DNA of 11,289 nt. Origin: Euperipatoides rowelli. Taxonomy: Eukaryota; Onychophora; Udeonychophora; Euonychophora; Peripatopsidae. Location of the stretch: NCBI GenBank assembly GCA_003024985.2, contig PXIH01S0022981.1; one strand, 5' to 3'. Shown here piece by piece: positions 1-7,266 of the stretch; within the stretch, counting starts at the first letter, position 1; every line of letters begins with the position of its first letter. The translations under genes and the position numbers were made by a program. The notes beneath the pieces are model-generated. The model saw only the letters and a list, made by a program, of their open reading frames with translations. It made no database searches and had not been told where the DNA came from.

Positions 1-11
1 GGGGGGGGGGG
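1..11. repeat. Poly-G run at window start
   Basis: Eleven consecutive G residues. This is one of six G or C homopolymers of nine or more in a strongly AT-rich window, and two others lie at or close to assembly gaps. It may mark a contig edge, or belong to the hAT element that ends at about 70. Confidence 0.9.
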
Positions 12-70
12 CATGATTAAAATTGATATGTAAAAGTGGGTCATAAATACTAAAAGGTTGAGAAACACTG
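12..70. mobile_element. hAT transposon terminal fragment (one inverted-repeat end)
   Basis: Read on the minus strand from position 70, the sequence begins CAGTGTTTCTCAACCTTTTA. This matches the typical hAT terminal inverted repeat (CAGTGGTTCTCAACCTTTTT-like) found in many animal genomes. The next eight bases (71-78, CCTTAGGG) would be the expected 8-bp target duplication, but the other end lies outside the window, so this cannot be tested. No transposase sequence is present. The call rests on the terminal motif alone. Confidence 0.6.
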
Positions 71-78
71 CCTTAGGG

Positions 79-1679
79 GGTTATAAACTAGCCAAAATGT
101 AGAAATGCTGGTAACTGTGGCTAGTAAACAAGGCTGACTTACGTCCGTTACAAGGATATAATATATATGTTGAAAATACCTTTATTGCAATAGTTATTTT
201 AAACAAAGTCTCTAGGGACCTCTTGTTTGAACCCTAAACTTGAATAGATACCAAAAAAGTAGCCTGTACTGTCAAAAATCCATAGAAGACATCAGCCAAA
301 TATGTTAGAGCTAGTCTAGGAAAAGTGGTTAGTTATAAATTTTCCCATGGTAGGCTAGTCCGCCATTTTTTTTAAATTAACATATAGTTTAATAAAGTAA
401 TAATATTCGTAAATAAAGATATTCATATTTTTCTTTTGCTCCACATACAAAAGTCCAATCCTAAACAACTTTTAAACTGATAGTATTAATATTCATTTTT
501 TTAAAAAAAGGACTGGCTAGAATGTATCAGATAGTATGTTAATAATTACAATCAAGAATTATAGTATTGACTGTCTGTTATTTTATTAAATCCTTTTATC
601 ATTTATAAAAATAAGAATTTCATTTTTAAAAATATTTGTGTTACCTTTTCCTCAGCAGAGGAGAATATGACATCCAATGTATAAAATAAATTAAATATCA
701 ATTTTTAAAGTTATATACTCGTGTTATTAAACCTAAGGGTAATTATATAATATTTGTATAAACAATTCAATAACATACTTATGTTCAACTGGTTATTGTT
801 TCCATAACTGAGACAGATTTTCAAAATTAATATTTTTTTAATAACAGACCATTTAATTGTTTTATTTTTATTCTTAAATTAAAACGTTTCAAAAACTAAT
901 CGCTTCTTTTATTCAAGGTGCTTTTATCATTTATTGAAAACTTTTAATCAAAATTTCCTTATGCTGTTTGTCTGCTTCCAGTAAATACAATACAGTTAAG
1001 GAGTTTTTCTCTCACCTTTTAATTGCTATCCAAGGGAAACTATAATAAAATCATATTTTTAATATCTCAGTGATTGTACTAACTAGAGTTTAGCTCTTTC
1101 TTTTGTTTTTGTTTATTTGGTGACCTTCACTGATATTTCATATTCATAAATTTATCGCAATTATGTGAATACCTTCTCAGATATTTTTTTATGAAATTGT
1201 ATATTTTTACATTGCTGATAGTCATCCTACCCCCCTCTGTGCAATACAATAAGTACCAGGCACCAGAAAGACATTACTTTAGGGGAATTCTCTTTACTTC
1301 CTGGACTATGTATAATTTAAAACTAGTAACGATTTTAAATAAATTTAAAAATGACTGGAGATTATAAATGAATTTATTCATGAGCATGCCTTCAAATTTC
1401 TTATTCTTGGACTGCTTTCTTTGATCTTTTTAGCAACAGTAATATTTTAGTCAATTTTACCAAAAACTGATTTTTATACACACAGAGATTATAAAAATTA
1501 AAAATCATTCCTAAGAAACACAATTGCCCAAATTTCGACCGCAGAATCACTTGTTTTTCTCTGAAAATAACTTTAACTAACAACTTCAGAAACCAACGTT
1601 ATATTTCTATCAAAAAGATATTAGTGTAGCAATTTACATTTGTTTTGTCAAAACACTTAGAACATTTCCAACAAGTCAC
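79..1679. other. AT-rich non-coding stretch, nothing recognised
   Basis: This stretch is long and very AT-rich, with many short T and A runs. I see no reading frame with family resemblance, no terminal repeats, no RNA gene boxes and no convincing splice-site-bounded exon on either strand. It is probably intron or intergenic DNA, or transposon sequence decayed beyond recognition by eye. Confidence 0.6.
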
Positions 1680-2060
1680 AGCCATCGCCAGGCGGCTTTC
1701 CATCTACCAATAGTGGCTATATGACCTAAAAGTAGTACAGTCCCCATATACTTCAATGGAACTAAGCCATCACTTAATCAAATCAAGGCTACATCTGATG
1801 AAAGAAAGAACGGTTCTCATTTTTCTTTAAACATCAGACAGATCAATCAGCTCAAGCAGAGGATAGCTGAAGCTAAACATGACGGACCGAATCCTTTACC
1901 AATCCAATTCTCCAGCCTAAGATACCTAAGGCCGGCATATACAAGGAACTTGTCATGTTTTGATAGTCTGTGGCCACAACCCTCCAAAATTGAGTTGTAA
2001 ATATAACCAGTGATTTCACACTGCATTAGAAGAGCCATGACAGAAGAATTCTCCTCATAA
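1680..2060 (-). other. GC-richer island, possible decayed transposon
   Basis: Base composition is clearly more balanced here than on either side. On the minus strand a frame stays open for about 63 codons from the ATG at 2038 to 1847. It contains a Cys, then TGYIYN, then Gly-rich GCG, and ends with a GKGFG motif. Spacing of a Cys-x-x-TGY-Y-N motif before a later G-x-G-x-G stretch is loosely reminiscent of the catalytic domain of piggyBac-type transposases (DDE_Tnp_1_7), but the match is weak and no flanking conserved aspartates were found. It could equally be an old SINE or a conserved non-coding element. I do not recognise it. Confidence 0.3.
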
Positions 2061-2185
2061 GTAACTTTTAATTAATCTCCAATATCAAGATACAATAAGA
2101 AAATTATTCTCAAAAACTTTTCCAGTCTAACCAAGAACCTTTAACAAGAAAAATCATCTTCGATCTTCGTCCTTTCAAGATAAAC

Positions 2186-2210
2186 TTTTTTTTTTTAAAA
2201 AAAAAAAAAA
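2186..2210. repeat. T11-A14 homopolymer junction
   Basis: Eleven T residues are followed directly by fourteen A residues, making a near-palindromic AT tract. It could be an abutting pair of old poly-A tails in opposite orientation or simple slippage. No target duplication was identified around it. Confidence 0.85.
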
Positions 2211-2483
2211 CTATAGTTTTAACAAAAATAAATATTTCTACTTTCCCCAGTGAACTTCATCTTCAAGTCATGGGCAATTCTAGCATGCAAAGAAATAATC
2301 TAATTGCAAATAGAAGTCTGCAGCACATGTTAGTTATTTGTATATAATATTTTTATTGTAAAATCAGGTCTTGCCACTTACACTAATTTTTTTTTTTCAA
2401 AATTTAATTAATATATGATAAGAAAATTTTGTTTTGCTTTTTTATTCAGTTTTATTATTATGTTGTCATAAAGTAATTGTATA

Positions 2484-2577
2484 AAAATATTTAATTTATT
2501 TTATTGGAAATTAGTTATAATCTATTGTAATGAGTTTATGATAATGTATGGTCAATACTGTTTATTTTAAAGAAGAA
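2484..2577 (+). repeat. 94-bp exact direct repeat, copy 1 (end of contig C1)
   Basis: These 94 bases are identical to 6755-6848. Copy 1 ends immediately before the N at 2578, while copy 2 begins immediately after the N at 6754. An exact match trimmed precisely by two gap characters is what neighbouring contigs of a de Bruijn graph assembler look like, since they share k-1 bases; here k would be 95. It is therefore more likely an assembly overlap than a biological repeat. Confidence 0.9.
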
Positions 2578-2578
2578 N
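2578..2578. other. Assembly gap (single N) between contigs C1 and C2
   Basis: One undetermined base lies directly after the 94-bp repeat. A single N usually stands for a gap of unknown, zero or negative estimated length, so the join between the two sides should not be trusted at base level. Confidence 0.9.
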
Positions 2579-2930
2579 TACTGTGTTACAGATGTGCTAT
2601 GTTTCTTCTGCATAGGCTTGTTGTTTTATTCTCTTATTTCCCGATCAGAATGATTTAAAATGTTAATATTTTTTCTCTCCAGAGAACTGTCTGACCATAT
2701 TACGATAATTGCTTTGCTTGTGATCTTCATAGAATAACAAAAATTATTATATTTATGTTGCTAAACAAAATTGACATTTTGAAACATTTATTTGTAATAT
2801 TCAGGGGTCGAAATTTACCATGGGAATGTAGTAAATGCCATATTTTAGGCAAATGCCACCTTTGATACACAAGCAGAGGCAAAGATTTGCTATCCATTTT
2901 TTTATGGTCAAAAGTTTAAAGCATCCAATT

Positions 2931-2943
2931 GGGGGGGGGGGGG
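2931..2943. repeat. G13 homopolymer
   Basis: Thirteen G residues lie within AT-rich sequence. The flanks show no transposon terminus that I can support. Length polymorphism and sequencing slippage are likely here. Confidence 0.9.
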
Positions 2944-3037
2944 AATCATGTAAGTGCGTTTTAACCATATACACTTGTTTAGCCATAAATAGTAATAATA
3001 TTTTAAAAACAAAATCATCAAATCAAATTAAGAACAC

Positions 3038-3043
3038 TTTATT
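3038..3043 (-). promoter_or_regulatory. LINE polyadenylation-type signal AATAAA
   Basis: AATAAA reads on the minus strand just before the TTTGAT-rich tail of the LINE 3' end. Position and orientation fit the element's own 3' end, but in AT-rich DNA the hexamer also occurs by chance. Confidence 0.4.
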
Positions 3044-3329
3044 GCTAAAGAATACAAAATTCATGTGCAAAGTGACATATAGGTATGGTATATTATAAAA
3101 CAACACAAAAAGATACATTACACAAAATATGAGACAAACAAACATGTAAAATCAGCAGAAGATAATACAAAATAAAATCACCAAAATATTCAACAAAGAT
3201 GCAATTAAATATCAATTTTTTTAATCCATCAACAAATTAATTATCACTCACAATTGGATTTTTTTGACTAATTGTAGTCTATCTCAAATAGATTAATTAT
3301 CTTTATTTGATGACCTATACATTTTTTTA

Positions 3330-4030
3330 TCAAAATATTATGTTTTTCTTGAAATTATAAAATGATCCTTTGAAAAGATCCTTGTGTAAAGAATTCCAGG
3401 TCTTTATATCCCTTCCATTAATTGAATTTTTACATTATTAAATCTTGTGTACTTTAATAATCTATAATTGTGTAGTTCTCCACATATTTTTTCTTTTAAA
3501 ATTTTTTTGTCACTATTATTTTTTATTACTAATGATTTATATAAATAATTTAAAACGTTATATATTATTCTTTGAAAAATTGTAAAGTAACTTATATTGA
3601 GAGGATATTTTTTTTTTTAATTAATGTCCTGTAATCCTATAATTTGTTTAGTGATACTTCTGATTCCTGAAAGCTTTTTCAATATGATTATGATTTTTTT
3701 TTGTACAGGTGACAAATAATGCTACAGTATTTCAATAATCTAAGCTAGGCTGAATATGAATTTCATAAATAGTTTTAAATGATAGGGGATTTATGAATTT
3801 TATGTAATTTTTGATTGTTCTGAATTTAAGTCTAATAATCCTGCTTATTTTTTTTGCAAGTTGAAAGAAAATGAATTTGTCATCAAATAAAATTCCAAAG
3901 TCTACATGTGTACCGGTATCTACTTTTTTTATTTTTAAATCATTAATTTTGTTTAGAACAGATCACTCAACTTGAGTGTTATAAGCCCAGACTTTTAATA
4001 CATTCAAGTTGCTACTCATTCCTCAAAGTT
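3330..4030 (-). pseudogene. LINE polymerase (ORF2) C-terminal relic, CR1/Jockey clade
   Basis: Once part of a reverse transcriptase protein that copies LINE RNA into DNA. Minus-strand translation shows the hallmark order of the CR1/Jockey C-terminus: KIKKVDTGTHVDFGILFDDK (family pattern: V-D-x-x-K-D-L-G-V-x-F-D), a stretch matching the I-x-R-T-F-K-N segment, QPSLDY (family R-P-x-L-E-Y), KKNHNHIEKAFR (family K-K-x-I-x-x-I-E-x-V-Q-R), and finally IKTWNSLHKDL, the characteristic W-N-S-L-P box (WNSL encoded at 3398-3387), followed by FYNFKKN and the natural stop at 3332-3330. Several stop codons and at least two frame changes (about 3660 and 3410) break the frame, so it is dead. Start and endonuclease domains are missing. 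The family resemblance is clear by eye; the exact clade (CR1, L2 or Jockey) is not resolved. Confidence 0.75.
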
Positions 4031-4225
4031 GCCACCCTTAGACCTGCTTAGTTTTTAATAGGAAGCAACAAGTTGACTCCCAATAAAAAAGTGAAAGATG
4101 AGCCCTGATATTTGTTACTTTATTGAAACCACTTGTGAAATTTTCTTTACTATATCCATACGATCACAGTTTGAGTCTTGTTTTTCAATTTTAAATCTTT
4201 TATTTGTATGAATACAGATTTATTA

Positions 4226-4252
4226 AAAAATATTTTTTTTATTTTATTTTAG
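4226..4252 (+). promoter_or_regulatory. Splice acceptor (pyrimidine tract + TAG)
   Basis: A tract of almost uninterrupted T residues ends in TTTTAG directly before the PH-domain exon. It is a strong acceptor by the usual animal rules. An A-rich run just upstream could supply the branch point. Confidence 0.75.
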
Positions 4253-4300
4253 TTGGCATCTAAAGAAGGTTATTTAACAAAGCAGGGAGGCAATATTAAG
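4253..4300 (+). CDS. Internal 48-bp exon, start of a PH domain (DAPP1/Bam32-like)
   Basis: The exon is bounded by TTTTAG at its left and AAG|GTACGA at its right. Its 16 whole codons (phase 0 to phase 0) read LASKEGYLTKQGGNIK. This is the first beta-strand and the basic KxG loop of a pleckstrin-homology domain, which binds membrane phosphoinositides; the family continues with T-W-K-x-R-W-F. The K-E-G-Y-L-T-K-Q-G-G run is closest, from memory, to DAPP1/Bam32, an SH2-PH adaptor recruited by PI(3,4)P2 and PI(3,4,5)P3. Other PH proteins such as cytohesins share the pattern less closely (REGWLLKLGG). An intron directly after the I/V-K position is common in PH genes. The next exon and the SH2 exons are not visible in the window, so flanking introns exceed about 4 kb, subject to the doubtful contig order. 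PH exon is likely; the DAPP1 name is a proposal. Confidence 0.75.
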
Positions 4301-4306
4301 GTACGA
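4301..4306 (+). promoter_or_regulatory. Splice donor GTACGA
   Basis: AAG|GTACGA follows the last codon of the PH exon. It has the invariant GT and a favourable AAG before it, though it departs from the GTAAGT consensus at two positions. It pairs with the strong acceptor 48 bp upstream. Confidence 0.65.
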
Positions 4307-4460
4307 TTGCATCTAATATACAGTACGGTATCTAGTTACTTTAATTTCCATTACATTAAAAAAAAATTCAAAACAAAAGCCTCTTTTTATGTTTTGACCA
4401 GGCCATTAGCTTAATTGATTTGAACTTCTAATTAAAAACACATTTTATCTACTTTTCTCC

Positions 4461-4960
4461 AGCATAAAATCTATTGTTGTTACATTTCTCTTATTTAGAA
4501 AGACTTGGTTTATACTGTATGTGTTATACAATATGCCGTATATAAAGTATGGGACAAGGGATTTTGGAGACAAAATTTTGAATAGTTATATGAGTTTTGC
4601 ACAAACAGAAAATTAAAATGACAACCATTCACAAATTTGTTTAAAGTTTTAAAAGGTTGGCCCGTTTTATTGACATACAGTAAATAATAATTATTGAATT
4701 TCCAAAAGGTTTAGTTTGATTTATAAAATTTTGTACATTATTTTGGAATGATATATTTCCTCCCCAAATTTACAATTTTGCTTGTTTATAAGTTCTTATC
4801 ATGACAATCTAGTGCCTGAGAAAACTTTGTTTGTATACTGTATTTATTGCATTTCATACCATTTATTATTACATTATAAAAATGTCATTAATTTTGTCTT
4901 ATAAATAATTTTTTTTTTCTTTTCCAAACCATGTATTTTGGGGAATTTGTGCTTTTCTCT
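4461..4960 (+). repeat. Ancient tandem duplication, copy A
   Basis: Copy A aligns in order with copy B (4961 onward) at spaced anchors: AGCATA (4461 against 4961), the AATTTCCAAAA block (4697 against 5113), ACATTATTTTG (4735 against 5902) and ATGACAATC (4801 against 5970). After removing the later hAT insertion with its duplicated target (710 bp), offsets are about 500, 416, 457 and 459 bp. This is consistent with one diverged tandem duplication with small indels. No coding content is recognised. Confidence 0.6.
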
Positions 4961-5144
4961 AGCATACAATTTATCATTTCCACATTTTTTGGTTAGAGAC
5001 TGAAATTTGGTATGGGACTATTTTAAAGGTGGGACAGTGAACCATGGAGCTATAATTTTATTTATTTTGAAAAATTGGCTCTTTTTATTAAACTTAATGC
5101 AGAATTAAATTCAATTTCCAAAATAGTCATTCCTGGCTTGGTTC

Positions 5145-5152
5145 TTTTAGAT
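5145..5152 (+). repeat. Target-site duplication, left (TTTTAGAT)
   Basis: TTTTAGAT is repeated exactly at 5855-5862, immediately outside the two ends of the hAT element. Eight base pairs is the diagnostic duplication length for hAT transposons. Confidence 0.9.
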
Positions 5153-5178
5153 CATAGTTTCCAAAGTGTGCAGAAATG

Positions 5179-5195
5179 CCCCCAGGGGGCGCTGG
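5179..5195 (+). promoter_or_regulatory. CTCF-core-like motif in hAT left end
   Basis: CCCCCAGGGGGCGCTGG closely resembles the animal CTCF core (CCACCAGGGGGCGCTA-like). CTCF is a zinc-finger DNA-binding protein of bilaterians that organises chromatin loops. The match is by eye only; a similar copy with one extra G lies at 5786-5799. It may simply be a hAT subterminal transposase-binding motif. Confidence 0.35.
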
Positions 5196-5211
5196 AAGGA
5201 ACCTGGGACCT

Positions 5212-5220
5212 GGGGGGGGG
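5212..5220. repeat. G9 homopolymer inside the hAT element
   Basis: Nine G residues lie near the left end of the hAT element. They belong to a GC-rich terminal block typical of this class of element. Confidence 0.85.
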
Positions 5221-5785
5221 TGTTAGTAGCCTCGGGTGCAATTGGGGCGTTGAAAAAGAATAAGGAAGCATAAAGTAAGAAGAAAAGAAAATTTTGAAAA
5301 ATGTTTGTTTCATCTGTTGTGCAACATAGAGTTAAATTTGTAGTGATTACTTTATTTTCCAAATAAACACACAAAATGCAAGTTAATATAACGATGACAG
5401 GTCTAACTCTTTAATTATTCCATATTTTCAAGCACATTTAATTGATTTATGAAATTTTTACTATTAGGTGGCCTAATAAATTATTTAAAATCGTATAGGA
5501 ATAAACCTATAAACCAAGTTCATCCTTCTCATTAGCATGATTTTTAATATTATTTGTGATATTTATTTTAATATTGTCCTTCATTATCTTAATTTTCTGA
5601 GTGTAATGTAAATGTTACTAGGGTTTATTTTAAAAAAATAATTTTATAATTTCAAGCTTCAAGGTGTATTATTTATAACATCTTTCTTTACTATGTTGTA
5701 GGACATAGGTAGAAATATAGATACAGTAAAAGAATGTTAATTCATCACTGCATCTTTCTGTTGTTCGCTTAAAGAAGGTAGATTT

Positions 5786-5799
5786 CCAGGGGGGCGCTG
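5786..5799 (+). promoter_or_regulatory. Second CTCF-core-like / subterminal motif in hAT right end
   Basis: CCAGGGGGGCGCTG is in the same orientation as the left-end motif, but with six rather than five G residues. This would weaken a CTCF match. Direct rather than inverted repetition is unusual for a simple terminal-repeat remnant. Confidence 0.25.
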
Positions 5800-5854
5800 T
5801 GTAATTTTTTTCCTGAAAAAGGGGCAGTAGGCCAAATAAGTTTGGGAACCTCTG

Positions 5855-5862
5855 TTTTAGAT
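5855..5862 (+). repeat. Target-site duplication, right (TTTTAGAT)
   Basis: Exact copy of 5145-5152, directly after the right terminus of the hAT element. Confidence 0.9.
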
Positions 5863-6070
5863 TGTATCATTGTGCCTGCAGCAACTTTACTGAAATTTAA
5901 CACATTATTTTGAAACAATCAGTTTTTTTTTTTTTCAAAAATACTTTTTTATGTTTACAAATTGTTACTATGACAATCAGTATTTATTTACTATAATGTT
6001 TCTTCTTCCTATACATTTATTATAAAATGTATGTGTATAATATTTCATCAATTTTGGCCAAAAACTTTTT

Positions 6071-6590
6071 TAGAAATTATTGTTGATGAATTACTGTAAA
6101 TCTCATAATAAAAGTATATAAAATGAAGTTGAAAAGTACACATAATCTTGTTTACTTTATTAAATGCTGATTTAAAAAATTGGATGTGAGATTTGTTCAT
6201 TTTTGAAAGTTAATCTTTTTATATTAACCTTACAGTTTTATGACTTGAGCATACTGAGTAAATAAATAAGAAAACGTCAACAAACTTCCTCTTTTTCCCC
6301 ATTCTTACCATAAAAGTGAAAGAATATTAGAGGTAATAAAATAATTATACAGTCACCAATAGTGATTGAAAATTATCCAATCATTCAGAAATCATGACTT
6401 GCTTATCCTACTATAAGAAATTATGTAAGCCAAAGCTCTAGGAATTAGTTTTTGGTCACTGCCTTTGCTTGATTAAAGTCATGATTAGTTGTATCCTCAA
6501 GTACAAATTTCTGCTATAATCATTTCCTGTTTTAACCTGTATAAAACATAAATTCCTCTCCCTGCTGTCATGTCATTGATATTATAAAGA
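6071..6590. other. AT-rich stretch, nothing recognised
   Basis: No open frame with family resemblance, terminal repeat or RNA gene is seen here. It is presumably intron sequence downstream of the PH exon. Confidence 0.5.
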
Positions 6591-6753
6591 ACTAGCTTTC
6601 GTACCCGGCGTTGCCCGGGTGTCAATTGTCCGGTTATCCCCCCCCCCTCAGTCCCCAAAAATCCAATACTTTATTTCTATTGTCTACATTATGGAACCTA
6701 CACCCATGCTAAATATCAAGTCTGTGCCATGTTGGGAAGTATGCTAAACAATT
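6591..6753 (+). repeat. Interspersed repeat: GC-rich head plus monomer M1
   Basis: The head contains ACTAGCTTTCGTACCCGGCG and can fold as ACCCGG (6603-6608) against CCGGGT (6615-6620). A C10 run (6638-6647) follows. Then comes a monomer (about 6650-6753) with the same word order as two monomers at 8646-8862: CCAA..ACT.TATTT..ATTGT..ACA.TATG, AACCTAC, CCCAT, AAAT.TCAAGT, TGTGCCAT, AAGTATGCTAA. The head resembles a GC-rich motif common at the ends of interspersed repeats in many animals, but I cannot name the family. The contig breaks inside or right after this monomer. Confidence 0.6.
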
Positions 6754-6754
6754 N
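6754..6754. other. Assembly gap (single N) between contigs C2 and C3
   Basis: The undetermined base lies exactly between a truncated repeat monomer and copy 2 of the 94-bp exact repeat. Both neighbours suggest the join is not the true one. Confidence 0.9.
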
Positions 6755-6848
6755 AAAATATTTAATTTATTTTATTGGAAATTAGTTATAATCTATTGTA
6801 ATGAGTTTATGATAATGTATGGTCAATACTGTTTATTTTAAAGAAGAA
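6755..6848 (+). repeat. 94-bp exact direct repeat, copy 2 (start of contig C3)
   Basis: Identical over 94 bases to 2484-2577 and starts right at the gap. Beyond 6848 the sequence diverges from what follows copy 1, which is another gap. See copy 1 for the contig-overlap reading. Confidence 0.9.
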
Positions 6849-6991
6849 TCATTTTCCTTATCCAAAATAAATTATAATCATTAAATTAATCTAAACAGTT
6901 TTTTTTTCTTTTTATCGGTACAGAGTAATGTTTATGTTTACATTTGTTTCAGCTTAAATTTTGCTTCACTCTCTCCTTTTGTTTGCCATAA

Positions 6992-7207
6992 AACTTTTCT
7001 TTATCGTTAGTAGCATGGACAAAAGACCTGGTAGGCATTATTACTCTTGAATGCGCTGAGGAAGAGTCCAAACATATTCAGACTTGGGCCTGCATAGCCT
7101 TGTCAAAATTGCAGGATATACTTCTGGAAACATTTAATTTTCTTATTATTATTGTTTATATTTCTTTTTTTTTTCAGCTTATTCTAGTAGTAAATAAATA
7201 CTTTTAG
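6992..7207 (+). other. Balanced-composition block with an open frame, unrecognised
   Basis: Between two stop codons the plus strand stays open for 71 codons with no ATG near its start. From about 7016 to 7130 composition is far less AT-rich than the surroundings. The translation begins WTKDLVGIITLE and has an acidic patch (AEEESKH) followed by a hydrophobic end that simply reads through T-rich DNA. No family is recognised and no convincing splice sites bound it. It may be a fragment of an old transposon or a decayed exon. Confidence 0.25.
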
Positions 7208-7266
7208 TAACTCAACAATTTTTTTAAGTAAGTCAGTTTTATTTTTAATTAAAGAAATAAGTTTAG

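Larger units (their letters stand above)
3008..4030 (-). mobile_element. CR1/Jockey-type LINE, 5'-truncated 3' end
   Basis: The minus strand reads through the last part of a non-LTR retrotransposon polymerase (about 4030 to 3330), then about 300 bp of AT-rich 3' untranslated sequence. That sequence carries an AATAAA signal (minus strand, 3043-3038) and ends in an imperfect TTTGAT-type tail at about 3030-3008. Loss of the 5' portion with an intact 3' end is the normal outcome of LINE insertion by target-primed reverse transcription. No flanking target duplication was found. Family placement follows the coding relic described separately. The 5' limit is approximate, because similarity fades beyond about 4030. 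Confidence 0.7.
5153..5854. mobile_element. Non-autonomous hAT element, 702 bp, complete
   Basis: Left end CATAGTTTCCAAAGTG and right end (minus strand) CAGAGGTTCCCAAACTT are degenerate versions of the hAT terminal repeat CAGAGGTTCCCAAAC. Both ends are flanked by the perfect 8-bp duplication TTTTAGAT. The interior has no transposase coding sequence, so it must have moved using an enzyme encoded elsewhere. Near both ends, in the same orientation, lies CCAGGGGG(G)CGCTG, a GC-rich subterminal motif that stands out from the AT-rich interior. A G9 run sits at 5212-5220. Target duplications are intact while the terminal repeats have drifted, so the insertion is moderately old. Confidence 0.9.
4961..6070 (+). 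repeat. Ancient tandem duplication, copy B, split by a hAT element
   Basis: Copy B resembles copy A on both sides of the hAT insertion: left part 4961-5152, right part 5863 to about 6070. Since only copy B carries the hAT, duplication came first and insertion second. The right boundary is fuzzy because similarity fades in T-rich sequence. Confidence 0.55.

Noticed and set aside
1401-1583. Minus-strand frame of 60 codons.
   Set aside because: AT-rich chance frame with Lys, Leu and Phe bias and no recognisable motif.
2802-2822. CAGGGGTCGAAATTTACC resembling a hAT terminal repeat (CAGGGGTCGG...).
   Set aside because: No matching inverted end and no repeated 8-bp flank (GTAATATT) was found downstream, so a single short motif is not enough.
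2801-3098. Overlapping open frames on both strands across the G13 run (minus 61 codons, plus 87 codons).
   Set aside because: They read glycine or proline through a homopolymer and then AT-rich LINE tail sequence; there is no family resemblance.
5075-5374. Open frames on both strands crossing the left end of the hAT element.
   Set aside because: They span the target duplication and non-coding hAT terminus, so they are chance frames.
6597-6625. GC-rich hairpin considered as a tRNA or other RNA gene fragment.
   Set aside because: There are no A or B box sequences and no cloverleaf; it is better explained as the head of an interspersed repeat.
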